A stretch of DNA of 18,777 nucleotides, from positions 1 through 18,777 of the forward strand of contig JWZX01003075.1 in assembly GCA_001275005.1 (NCBI GenBank), written 5' to 3'. This document shows positions 1 to 7,802 of this stretch, one piece after another (the stretch's first letter is position 1; every line of letters begins with the position of its first letter). The translations under genes were made by a program, and so were the position numbers. Below the pieces are notes generated by a model that did no database searches, was not told the DNA's origin, and was given only the letters and a program-made list of their open reading frames with translations. This DNA comes from Chrysochromulina tobinii. Its lineage: Eukaryota > Haptophyta > Prymnesiales > Chrysochromulinaceae.

Positions 1-269
1 TAGTAGAAGTCCGCAGTTTCGTTGGATTTTGGCTTCTATAATAGGAAGCCACTGCCCGGTCGCTGCTCTGGGGCAGGGAAATGCAAGGGTCACGCGTCTC
101 GCGTGTCTCGCTCGCTCGGCGAGAGAAGCCGAAAAATGGGCAGTTCAACGTGCACTAGTACCTGCTAAACTCTCTGGCGGATGACCGACGCGCGATACGG
201 GGAGCGCGTTACGACGGGATCCCTGACCGGGACCGAGCCTCACTGCCGTGCCGTGCTATCCTGCTGCTA
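1..269. other. Left-edge gene-free sequence
   Basis: No convincing coding region. This stretch lies 3' of the leftward O-fucosyltransferase-like gene and probably holds its 3' UTR. Bases 95-135 are rich in CTCG/GCTCGG and can form only a weak hairpin. Open frames here read antisense into the enzyme gene and lack family-like sequence. Confidence 0.5.
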
Positions 270-1703
270 TCAACGTCGAGAACCACGTGGGTCACCCATC
301 CAATACTCGGCCGACGCGTGGCGCTCCCCGCCCGCCGACGTTGGCATGGCCGCTGCTCCTGCTCCTGTTGCACCTGCCGCCGTACGCATCCCCCCGCGTG
401 CGCTGCGACGCATGGCCACGATGTGGCTCGAGAAGCTCGAGTGGTGTGAACCCATGAAGGTGCGCGCGCGGCTGCAAGCGAGCTGTTCCGCGATGGTGGC
501 ATACACAAAGCCCGTGTCACACCCGAAAGCGGTGCCATTCAGATGCCGGGGCGACGCAGCGCGTAGCCCAGCCGCTCTCAGCTTCTCCACCAACCCTTCC
601 AATGTCTCGTGACGTACGTTGGTGAGGAGTAGCACATTGCGCGCCCTCACGTGCTGAGCGAGCGGCTTGATCCAGCGGTTCGCCACCTCGTCCGCGCCCA
701 GCGTACTGCTGGTCCGCCAGCGCACCAGCTTCGTCGGGTGATGGAAGTCCTCGCCGCGCCAGTGCACGCATAACGTCTCGTTGCGGGCGAAGCCGAGCGC
801 TCGCTCCAACTGGCGCTCCATGCGCACGACCTCATCAGTGGGGCGCGGAAGCTCACACAGACCAAAGAACGGGCCGAAGGCCTCGTTCGCGAACAGCGAA
901 AACGCCTCGGCCAGGTACACATCCTCGCCCGGTGGAAGCAGTGCGAGCGATGAGGGCTCGTTGTGATTGTGAAAGTCTCGGAGCTGGTCGGGCGTGACGC
1001 TCACGGTGCGCACGAAGCGGAACGTGAGCTGCGAGCGCAGCTCGTCGTCACCCGACAGCTCCTTCGCGCATGGACTGCGCTCGCCGTCCATGCGCGCTGG
1101 CTTCTGACCTCTCGGCGTGACGCTCAGGCAGATAACGGGCCGCGCCCAAGTCGTGAGTGGCAGGTCCCTCGGCTCCAGCACTGGTGGATGAGGCGTGCCA
1201 GGGACTGCTGCCGAGCAGCGCGCTAGGTCGCGCGGCTGTAGCATCTTCGTTAGCAAAAAAGGAAGCACCGCTTGCCGCTGCGACGGGATGTCTTGGCGGG
1301 CTGAGCATGCCTGCGGGCCGTAGGGTGAGGTGTGACACCAAGGAACCACAAGCCGACGACCAATGCGCTCGGCGACCAGCCGTGCCACCTCGACCGTGAG
1401 TACGCAGTTGGTTTGGCGACCCTGCCGAGTCGAGAAGAAGAGCAGCGGCTGCCGTGTGGGCGTCGCCGAGGCACGTGGTTCCCCTGGGACTCCCATTCGC
1501 GTGTCGACATCGAAATCGATGAAGGGTATAATGTGTTGTGTTGAGCGAGACCTGATGCTCTCTCGATAATACCCCCTGAGTGCTGTACACCATGCGGGTA
1601 CATTCGGGTTCGAGGTGCACGTTGTCCGGTGTGCCATCTCCATACTGCATACAAACTTAGCCGATCCCAGCTCACAGGTCCCAGCTCGTTCCCTCTGGCT
1701 CAT
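270..1703 (-). CDS. O-fucosyltransferase (O-FucT) family protein
   Basis: Probable GDP-fucose-dependent protein O-fucosyltransferase-like enzyme, expected in the ER or Golgi. Family features, in order: a first strand and helix around residues 87-121 (LLFFSTRQGRQTN, then a helix ending in RRLVVPW), which matches the start of the O-FucT fold; the motif HWRGEDF at 314-320, corresponding to the HxRRxDF/HLR donor-binding motif; a LLLTNV strand at 358-363; and a C-terminal QLACSRARTFMGSHHSSFSSH segment near 407-427, like the conserved last block of O-FucT enzymes. The longest frame is 477 aa. Its first 69 codons look weakly coding, so Met70 (base 1496) may be the real start. No signal peptide or membrane anchor is visible from either start, so a missed 5' exon is possible. 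Only 110 bases separate it from the upstream SOD gene. The substrate (EGF or thrombospondin repeat, or other) cannot be told. Family fairly sure, start unsure. Confidence 0.72.
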   Translation of the reverse strand: MSQRERAGTCELGSAKFVCSMEMAHRTTCTSNPNVPAWCTALRGYYRESIRSRSTQHIIPFIDFDVDTRMGVPGEPRASATPTRQPLLFFSTRQGRQTNCVLTVEVARLVAERIGRRLVVPWCHTSPYGPQACSARQDIPSQRQAVLPFLLTKMLQPRDLARCSAAVPGTPHPPVLEPRDLPLTTWARPVICLSVTPRGQKPARMDGERSPCAKELSGDDELRSQLTFRFVRTVSVTPDQLRDFHNHNEPSSLALLPPGEDVYLAEAFSLFANEAFGPFFGLCELPRPTDEVVRMERQLERALGFARNETLCVHWRGEDFHHPTKLVRWRTSSTLGADEVANRWIKPLAQHVRARNVLLLTNVRHETLEGLVEKLRAAGLRAASPRHLNGTAFGCDTGFVYATIAEQLACSRARTFMGSHHSSFSSHIVAMRRSARGGMRTAAGATGAGAAAMPTSAGGERHASAEYWMGDPRGSRR

Positions 1704-1813
1704 GCTGTTCCACTCGAACGCATCGCCGGCAGGGTCACGTGGGCGTATCCCCTTGTCTCAGACATCCCCTCTCCTGAGCCGCCGCCGCTCGAGAGATCTA
1801 ATTGTAGAGCTCA

Positions 1814-2506
1814 TCAAGAGGCGATCTTGATCTCGCCGCACGCGATGCGCGCGCCGGCGTTTCCGGTGACCTTGCTGGCCTTCCCGTTCACTGGCGGCGA
1901 AGGCTGCGAGTTGTCACCCTTGCCAAGGTCGTCTGGGTCGGCATGCACCATCATAGAGCGACCGACGACAGAGTACGGGCCCGAGAGCTTGATCAAGTGG
2001 TCGATGATCACTCCTTCCGCGACCCCGTCGGCATCGGCGACGATGTTACCTAAGTCACCGACATGGCGATCCTCGTCCGTTGGCGCACCGTGATTCTTGT
2101 TGAACGGGTTGTAGTGCGGCCCAGCACTCAGGCAGCCGTTGCTGAAATCAGCCTTTTCGTGCACGTGGAAGCCGTGGGCTCCAGGAGTCAACCCCGTGAC
2201 ACGATAGGTGATCTGGCAAGTGTCGTTTGGCAGCATAGCCATGGTTATGACACCTCGGCACATGTTGCCAGCGTCGCAGCTTTTATCGCACGGTTTGCCC
2301 TGAGGCGTAACCTCGCACGTTGCTTTCTCCCTAGCCAGGGCAAAGATCAGTTGAGTGCGGAGCTTTGTTGCAATGCTGTCGGATATGTCAACTGAGAGGC
2401 ACTGCGTCTGCGTCGTGGCCGCCCAAGACGTCGCTGCGATGACGAGGCTAGCACCACTCGCGGCACGACGCACGATGGGATTTAGAGCCAGGCGTCGAGC
2501 GAACAT
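1814..2506 (-). CDS. Cu/Zn superoxide dismutase
   Basis: Converts superoxide to oxygen and hydrogen peroxide. The catalytic domain covers roughly residues 84-230 of 230. Every metal ligand is present: copper ligands His114 and His116 (GFHVHEKAD), His131 and His188 (MVHADPDD); zinc ligands His131, His139 (KNHGAP), His148 and Asp151 (RHVGDLGNI). The intrasubunit disulfide pair Cys125 and Cys223 and the active-site Arg220 (GARIACGE) are also present, so the enzyme should be active. It is longer than the usual 150-160 aa because of an N-terminal part of about 83 residues: a basic [14 protein letters not shown], a hydrophobic stretch (17-31), then a segment with four extra cysteines (64, 73, 77, 83), followed by Cys97 inside the domain. 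The leader suggests export or organelle targeting, possibly plastid or secretory. The ATG at 2506 is the only clear start. It diverges from the cysteine-repeat gene across 200 bases. Confidence 0.95.
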   Translation of the reverse strand: MFARRLALNPIVRRAASGASLVIAATSWAATTQTQCLSVDISDSIATKLRTQLIFALAREKATCEVTPQGKPCDKSCDAGNMCRGVITMAMLPNDTCQITYRVTGLTPGAHGFHVHEKADFSNGCLSAGPHYNPFNKNHGAPTDEDRHVGDLGNIVADADGVAEGVIIDHLIKLSGPYSVVGRSMMVHADPDDLGKGDNSQPSPPVNGKASKVTGNAGARIACGEIKIAS

Positions 2507-2706
2507 GTGTATGAGTTTGTGTATGAATATGGGGTGATGTTTGACTCAATCACGTGCCATCACAACTTAGAACGTCTGCAAGTTTCAGTTCCCGGCTTTC
2601 TGAGTAGAGGTGCGCGACCAAACTTACCTGTTTTGTCTGTTTATGAAACGTCAAAACACTGCACCTACTGTACGGTGCAGTGTAAACACCGGCCGGCGCT
2701 CTCGGG
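2507..2706. promoter_or_regulatory. Divergent promoter region with hairpin
   Basis: These 200 bases separate the start codons of the leftward SOD gene and the rightward cysteine-repeat gene, so they must hold both promoters. They contain an inverted repeat with 10-base arms (ACACTGCACC at 2656-2665, GGTGCAGTGT at 2674-2683) around the 8-base loop TACTGTAC (2666-2673), ending 23 bases before the rightward ATG. No TATA box is obvious. The promoter role is inferred from gene orientation. Confidence 0.5.
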
Positions 2707-4155
2707 ATGGACGCCAACTGGGTCGTGCTGACACTGCTGGGCAGCCTGATATCAGCCATCGCTTCATCATCAGAGCCGTTAGCGTGCTCCTCTGGTCTCC
2801 AAGGAGATACCAATAGAGTGGGTTGTGCAAGCTTCTGCTCGCGCACATCACACTGTGGCCGTTGTCAATGCAGGAGCTGTGGGCTGTGCAACATGCGGCC
2901 ACCGTCAATGGAGTCGCTGCCGCTGCTGAGGTCACCGCCATTCCCGTCCGCATTGCCACCGCCGCCACCACGCGTTTGCGAATCTGGGCTCCCGGGCGAT
3001 AGCAGCATTGAAAAGTGCTCTTCGTGGTGCAAGGTGTCAGAGGCCAATAGTCATGCTGGGCACTGCAGTCGCTGCCAATGCAAGGCATGCATCCAGTGCC
3101 GCAAGACATCTGGCACAAGGCTGCCGAGTGAGGGCGCCAAGCCGTCTTCGCGCGACAGAGCGCATGCCACCGTGCAGTCCAGCGGCGCGGAGGTGAGCGT
3201 GAGAGGAGTGGCTCCACCAATAGCTGCGGGCAGCAGGACAGGTCAACCCAGCAGCGGCAAGAGCAGTCCAGATAGCGGAAAGCACGACGCACCGTCAGCG
3301 GATAAGCCCGCGTGCACACCCATGCACACGGGCGACAGCACCACCATTGGCTGCGCCTCGTGGTGCCGAGCCGCAGATTGCAGGCGATGGTGCAAGTGTT
3401 CGGGCTGTGCGAGCTGTTGGACGGCGGCGGGAGCGAATCGAACGAGCAGCTCTGTCAGCAAGGCTCATGAGAGCCCTGCACGCAGTGGCAGCAGCAGCGC
3501 CGGTGCCGGCGCCGGTGAGCACGAACTCGCAAGCCATGCTGCCAACCTGCCCGCCAAATCTGCAGGCTCGTCCATCACCAACGGCCAAGGGGACGTGGGC
3601 AGAAGCGGGGGTGCTCGCGTAGACGTCGGTGGGGCTCATCCAGCGCGATCACGGCGCAGCCCGCCAGTGAACACTGTGAGTCAGCCCGCCAACAGCACGC
3701 GCACCTCGGACACGAGCACGGGGCTGGGGAAAGAGCCCCGAAAGGCGAGGCACATGCACATGGTCGGCCTCTTTGGGATCCTTAGCCCGGGCACGTTTGC
3801 ATGCGTGCTGGGCCTCGCTATTGCCATCGGCCGCCGGTACGCGCCGGTCACTCTGGCAAGGATCGCCGACCACTGCAATGCGTATCTGCCCAAGCGCTGT
3901 GCGGACGCAGTCAGCTCGGTGCTCCTAGTGACAGAGAATGGTGCCACAGCGGACGCCGAGGGGAGCACCCCGGGGAGCGCAACCCCCGCCAGCGCGCCGC
4001 CTCGAGTCAAATGGTACACCCAGCAGCGGGCCAAGACAGAGTCAGCTGCTGTAGATACACAGCCGATCAGTGCGTGGTTCACCTCTTCGGGACCGAAGAC
4101 AGCGATTCATCACCGCTTGGAGAAAGAATCAGACTCTCCGCCAGCGGACGGATGA
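2707..4155 (+). CDS. Secreted/type I membrane protein with three 8-Cys repeats
   Basis: Predicted single-pass surface or endomembrane protein of 482 aa; function unknown. A signal peptide (about 1-26, VVLTLLGSLISAIASS core) leads directly into the first of three repeats, at 27-61, 91-131 and 203-237. Each begins C-x2-G/M-x2-GD and has exactly eight cysteines: C...C-[AS]-S-[WF]-C...C-x(2,3)-C-x-C-x2-C-x2-C. The repeats are joined by proline- and serine-rich linkers. A long Ser/Gly/Ala/Thr-rich stalk (about 238-350) looks suited to O-glycosylation. A hydrophobic segment (about 353-375, GILSPGTFACVLGLAIAIG) followed by RR fits a transmembrane helix with a C-terminal tail of about 105 residues inside. 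The single ATG at 2707 places the signal peptide correctly. I recall similar WC...HCxxCxCxxCxxC repeats in haptophyte and dinoflagellate proteins, sometimes beside carbohydrate-active domains, but no enzyme domain is seen here. A lectin-like or cell-covering role is a guess. Confidence 0.8.
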   Translation: MDANWVVLTLLGSLISAIASSSEPLACSSGLQGDTNRVGCASFCSRTSHCGRCQCRSCGLCNMRPPSMESLPLLRSPPFPSALPPPPPRVCESGLPGDSSIEKCSSWCKVSEANSHAGHCSRCQCKACIQCRKTSGTRLPSEGAKPSSRDRAHATVQSSGAEVSVRGVAPPIAAGSRTGQPSSGKSSPDSGKHDAPSADKPACTPMHTGDSTTIGCASWCRAADCRRWCKCSGCASCWTAAGANRTSSSVSKAHESPARSGSSSAGAGAGEHELASHAANLPAKSAGSSITNGQGDVGRSGGARVDVGGAHPARSRRSPPVNTVSQPANSTRTSDTSTGLGKEPRKARHMHMVGLFGILSPGTFACVLGLAIAIGRRYAPVTLARIADHCNAYLPKRCADAVSSVLLVTENGATADAEGSTPGSATPASAPPRVKWYTQQRAKTESAAVDTQPISAWFTSSGPKTAIHHRLEKESDSPPADG

Positions 4156-4510
4156 CCCAGGGTAGACAGCAGCCGGCCGGACGAGAGCCCGCGGTGCCCT
4201 CAGCTTTCCATTGTTTTTTCTCCTTACCTAAAATGCTGTGAATTTCGTCTCTTCAGGGGGCGGCTAGTATACTTCTCCTGGCTGCCCCCTGGCGCGCCCA
4301 TCTGGGGGTTCACCGTCCATGCCGGCGGGCGCGCTCCCTCCCCCGAGTACGAGTTCATACTGGGGCCTGCCGCTCTTTCTTTTATCAGGTTTTCTCTCAG
4401 CTCTCTGTCTGCATGTGTCTCATGGCAGGCCTGTATTGTATTGTACTGTATTCCCTTCACGGCTCTTGTTGCTTACTGTACAGTACGTGATGTGTGTTTT
4501 CTCGGAACAC
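4156..4510. other. Spacer / promoter upstream of the kinase gene
   Basis: This 355-base interval lies between two rightward genes. It is less GC-rich than its flanks and includes T/C-rich runs (4205-4225, 4375-4400) and TGTA-rich sequence (4431-4490). The element TACTGTAC at 4474-4481 sits inside the 12-base palindrome TACTGTACAGTA (4474-4485), 29 bases before the inferred kinase start. The kinase frame stays open upstream to 4319, but those 64 residues resemble no kinase N-terminus. Confidence 0.45.
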
Positions 4511-5716
4511 ATGAAGAGGCTTTCCGGGGGCCTATGCCGCTCCGTGTCGGACTTCAGCAAGGGTGACAAGCTCGGCGAGGGCACCTATGGCAGCGTTTAC
4601 ACGGCGATCGACAAGGCCAGTGGCCAACGCGTGGCCCTCAAACGCGTCAAGCTTACTGGCGAGGGCTTCGAGCGTGAGGGAATGCCTCTCACGTCGCTGC
4701 GAGAGATCTCGCTGCTTCGCCAGTTGCAACACCCGAACATCATCTCCCTACTCGACGTCGTCGTCGGCAGCCGTGCCGACTCGGTCTTCCTAGTTTTCGA
4801 GTTTTGCGCCTTTGATCTCGCCCGGGTGATAGACACGATGGGCAAGCCATTTGCCCACGGTGAGGTCAAGTGGATGATGTCAGAGTTGGTCCACGCCGTC
4901 GAATACATCCATGCCAACCTAGTGATCCATCGCGACATCAAGATGTCCAACATACTGCTGGCAGCGGACGGTACGCTCAAGCTGTGCGACTTTGGGTTGG
5001 CGCGCGGCCGCTGCGCATGTGGCCCTGGCCACAGTGGCGACGGAGAAGCATACACCCCTCGCGTGGTCACCCTGTGGTACCGCGCGCCCGAGCTGCTGCT
5101 TGGCGCGACTCGATACGGGCCCGCCATCGATATGTGGTCAGTCGGTTGCATTCTAGGAGAGCTGCTGCTGCACCGGCCGCTCCTTCCAGCGTCGACGGAG
5201 ATTGCACAACTCATTGCCATCTGCGACTTGATCGGCACGCCATCAGAGCGCATCTGGCCAGATGTGAAGGAGCTCCCCCTCTGGTCTAAGGTGCAGCTGC
5301 CGGCACAGCCGTACAATGACGTCGCCCAGACTTTTGCCAAAGTGAGGCCTGGCGAGGCGGCCATCGATTTGCTCACATATGGACTTCTCACCTATGATCC
5401 GAAGCAGCGGAGCTCCGCCACAGAGACCCTCAAGCAAAGATACTTTACGAGTGGGGTGCGGAGCGAGCGGCCGCGCAGCCATGCTGCCTTCCTCATGGAC
5501 GAGATGCCCCACGCCAGCCTCGCCAAGCGGCAGCACGTGGGCGTCAGCAAGCTCGCCGTGTACGGCGGCGCTGGGGGCAACGGCGCCAGCCGCAGCAGCA
5601 CACAGACGCACCCGGCTCCCAATAACCTAGGCGAGGGGACGGGGACCGACGCACCGCAGAACATCCGACTCCCAAGCCCTCGAGACGTGACAGCTGCAGG
5701 CGCACGCATGTGCTGA
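4511..5716 (+). CDS. CDK10-like cyclin-dependent protein kinase
   Basis: Serine/threonine kinase of the CDK10/CDK11 branch, expected to need a cyclin partner and to act in cell-cycle or transcription control. From Met1 at 4511 the protein is 401 aa. It shows the glycine loop GEGTYG (22-27) with the inhibitory Thr-Tyr pair, the ATP lysine in VALKRV (Lys44), the cyclin-binding helix PLTSLRE (59-65, compare PISSLRE in CDK10 and PITSLRE in CDK11), HRD (140-142), DFG (160-162), T-loop Thr182 in YTPRVVTLWYRAPE, and the C-lobe motifs DMWSVGCI and YDPKQR. The sequence around LPLWSKVQLPAQPYND and the YF ending of the last helix favour CDK10 over CDK11. A Cys/Gly insert (RGRCACGPGHSGDGEA) lies between DFG and the T-loop. 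The C-tail (about 315-401) is low-complexity. All catalytic residues are present and no intron is needed. Met58 (inside GMPL) is too late to be the start. Confidence 0.88.
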   Translation: MKRLSGGLCRSVSDFSKGDKLGEGTYGSVYTAIDKASGQRVALKRVKLTGEGFEREGMPLTSLREISLLRQLQHPNIISLLDVVVGSRADSVFLVFEFCAFDLARVIDTMGKPFAHGEVKWMMSELVHAVEYIHANLVIHRDIKMSNILLAADGTLKLCDFGLARGRCACGPGHSGDGEAYTPRVVTLWYRAPELLLGATRYGPAIDMWSVGCILGELLLHRPLLPASTEIAQLIAICDLIGTPSERIWPDVKELPLWSKVQLPAQPYNDVAQTFAKVRPGEAAIDLLTYGLLTYDPKQRSSATETLKQRYFTSGVRSERPRSHAAFLMDEMPHASLAKRQHVGVSKLAVYGGAGGNGASRSSTQTHPAPNNLGEGTGTDAPQNIRLPSPRDVTAAGARMC

Positions 5717-6154
5717 TCCAGATGAGGAAGCAGGAATGTGGTAGCCGAGCACAGCCGACCGCCCGGCGCGGGGTCCGGAGGGGGAGGCGCGCGGGGCGTC
5801 CGAGGCGACCGTGCTGCGGAAGTGCCCGTGGCGGTCCAGGTGGAGGTCGGGTCCGGTTGACGGCCGCGTTTTCGTACTAACACCCTTTCTGATTCAGAAC
5901 GTACAGGTATTCGATTAAATTCGATTCACATTCAGAACCGTACAGAACCGAGAACCAACGATACATCGATACATCGATACCGACCGGTGAGTGAATGCGC
6001 CGCGCCCCCGACCCGCCGACCGTCGGGGCGCGTGGCGACGGTGCCAAAGTATTCTCGCTGTCGGCGGCTGCACCGTCGACACCTCGACCCGCGCCGTGTA
6101 AAGCATCGAAACGGCTGCGTACCTCTTCTGCGTGGACTCGTCGGCCCGTCAGGT

Positions 6155-6178
6155 CACGGGTCACTGGCGTGACCCGTG
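6155..6178. repeat. 10-bp stem, 4-nt loop hairpin
   Basis: Arms CACGGGTCAC (6155-6164) and GTGACCCGTG (6169-6178) pair perfectly around the loop TGGC. The right arm shares its last three bases with the left end of the larger palindrome, so the two structures cannot both form fully. Possible RNA hairpin in a 3' UTR or a DNA-binding dyad; function unknown. Confidence 0.8.
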
Positions 6179-6219
6179 TGTGAACTCACAGATCCGATCG
6201 GATCTGTGAGTTCACACAC
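6176..6219. repeat. Perfect 44-bp palindrome
   Basis: The left arm GTGTGTGAACTCACAGATCC (6176-6195) and the right arm (6200-6219) are exact reverse complements. The central GATC (6196-6199) is itself palindromic, so the whole 44 bases read the same on both strands. It lies between two convergent genes. It could form a cruciform in DNA or a 20-bp hairpin in transcripts from either side. I see no flanking target duplication or second copy in the window. Confidence 0.95.
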
Positions 6220-6340
6220 CGCACCGGCTCACCGCACAGCATCAGGAGAAAGCTGAAAGGGACTGCCGTGAGCGCGCGGTCACGTCGACTTCACTCGTTG
6301 CTCACGAATCCAAGCTCACTCATCTGCTTTTGTAGCCCAC

Positions 6341-7087
6341 TCATTTACTATCGGCACCTTCGAACTCCTCGCCGCCTTCGTTGAGCATTTGGAATTTGGT
6401 CTTCTCAAGCGACAGCATCTCCTTGATGAGCCAGCAATCCTGCAACGGCGGCCGCCGCTCCTGCTCCAATTGAACCCAGAAGCGCCGCTTGATGAGCGAT
6501 GAGGGGGGCGCCTCGGGCAGCTCGCGACCTTCGCGCACGGCCGTGATCACGGAGCCGAGGAAGTCGTCCGGGGCGCTCACGAGCGACCGGAGGGCAGCAA
6601 CCGCGTCACTGTCGTCGACTAGTGGGCTGTTGCCGACCTCGATGAGCTGTGTCGCGAGCGCCCCGCGCGTGCGTGAGCTGGGCGTGAGCTGCATCTCTCC
6701 AACGAGCTCCACGCTCGCACAGAAGATGAGCGCGCCAAGCGCAACGTTTCCCGCCTTCTCGAGAAAGTACTCCAACGTCACGCCACCCTGCAAGCCGCTC
6801 TTGGGCGGCGTGGGTGCGAATGCCAAGCGTCCCCTTGGGTTCATGAAGTGGTACAGGCGTTCGAGGCCGGCGTCGGGCTTCGGATCGTCATTGTTCATAA
6901 GGCCCTCGCACACGACTCGCACCACATCAGTCGCACTGAGCTCCGCAGTGGGCTCAAAAGCTGTAGTGAGCATGACGTTCGGATGGCAGCGTGGTGGCCC
7001 ATGCGCGGGCGATCCCGCTCTGTAGCCTAGGCGCGAGGGTGAGTATAATGCATGCGTTGCCAGCGGCAAGAGCAAGACGAGCCGCAT
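6341..7087 (-). CDS. Plastid-targeted conserved protein, function unknown
   Basis: A 248-aa protein with an N-terminal signal peptide (MRLVLLLPLATHA) followed directly by an aromatic/Ser/Arg-rich stretch (LYSPSRLGYRAG), the two-part presequence expected for import into a complex plastid. The mature part starts near residue 45 and includes SATDVVRVVCEGLMNNDDP (about 51-69) and GLERLYHFMNPRGRLAF (about 74-90). I recall similar blocks in uncharacterised plastid proteins of plants and algae but cannot name the family with certainty. The end is acidic (EGGEEFEGADSK). It is a single exon; the ATG at 7087 is supported by the signal peptide. An NTF2-like or DUF4864-like fold is possible. Transcription is leftward, converging with the kinase gene. 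Confidence 0.75.
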   Translation of the reverse strand: MRLVLLLPLATHALYSPSRLGYRAGSPAHGPPRCHPNVMLTTAFEPTAELSATDVVRVVCEGLMNNDDPKPDAGLERLYHFMNPRGRLAFAPTPPKSGLQGGVTLEYFLEKAGNVALGALIFCASVELVGEMQLTPSSRTRGALATQLIEVGNSPLVDDSDAVAALRSLVSAPDDFLGSVITAVREGRELPEAPPSSLIKRRFWVQLEQERRPPLQDCWLIKEMLSLEKTKFQMLNEGGEEFEGADSK

Positions 7088-7802
7088 TGAAGACTCTGAT
7101 GTGCTCCACGATCTCGATGGAGCTTATCGCGATCTCCATTTTCTTTATCGGAGTGTGAACACAGTGTGGGAACTTGCCCAAACCTTTTTCCGGGTGGTTC
7201 TCGTGTTACGGAATAGCGAATACACAGTTGGTCTCGGACGCGTCCACGGCGCGGTCCACCGGCCGGTCCTCGACACTCGCGTGTCGTGCGGTCTGCGGAT
7301 TGGCTGCCAACCTGCAGGGCTGGACGGAGCGTTGACGGAGCGGGTCACGGACACGGTCACGCTTCGGTCACGCCTTACGCGGTCATGGCCACGGCCCGAT
7401 GTGTGACAGGCCTCGTGCGTCTTAACGTGCGTAAAACGTCCGTAAGACTGCGTCCCGTGTAGGGTGTCAGCGGGCGGATTTCAGCTAGTTTGTGTCTGGA
7501 TAGTGGCTACAGCAGTCTTGATCACCCTTGTTGTTCGTCCTTTCGCGCCTTCGGGCTACCTCAAGTTGCTCCGACCGATCATTCGGGATTTCATCACTGC
7601 GACTGTATGACCCCACTGAGCATGTTACGCGATCATGCGGGCCTGTGAAAATGTCCGTTCATGGTACCCAGTTCAGCGATGGTGGTCTGTACCGCCGCCG
7701 CCGCCAGCGACACGAGTCCTCACGACAGAGCCAGCATCAACCCGAGCGAAGCGCCTCGGCGATTCTTTGTGTTGCTGACTGTGATTACGGGAAGCTCACA
7801 GC
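7088..7802. other. Long non-coding spacer
   Basis: These 715 bases separate two leftward genes, so they should hold the promoter of the plastid-protein gene (right after 7087) and the 3' region of the orphan gene. The rightward open frames at 7101 and 7528 begin with GTG and TTG, not ATG, and show no family signal. The segment 7205-7400 is rich in short GGTCAC and ACGGAGCG repeats, and CGACACTCGCGTGTCG (near 7269-7284) can form a 6-bp hairpin. A short CCG run lies near 7691-7705. No RNA gene recognised. Confidence 0.45.

Larger units (their letters stand above)
5717..6340. other. Convergent intergenic region
   Basis: These 624 bases lie between the 3' ends of the rightward kinase gene and a leftward plastid-protein gene, so both terminators should be here. 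No credible gene is seen. The region has an AT-richer patch (5877-5975) with two direct copies of ATACATCG near 5960-5977, then GC-rich sequence, then the hairpin and palindrome listed separately (6155-6219). The leftward 95-codon frame across 5877-6164 has no recognisable sequence. Confidence 0.55.

Noticed and set aside
4319-4510. N-terminal extension of 64 residues on the kinase frame
   Set aside because: It begins with an ATG but is hydrophobic and low in coding character, with TGTA-rich DNA. Kinase homology begins just after the ATG at 4511, which gives a normal CDK length.
5877-6164. Leftward 95-codon frame in the convergent spacer
   Set aside because: Composition looks like chance, there is no recognisable sequence, and it ends in the AT-rich spacer patch.
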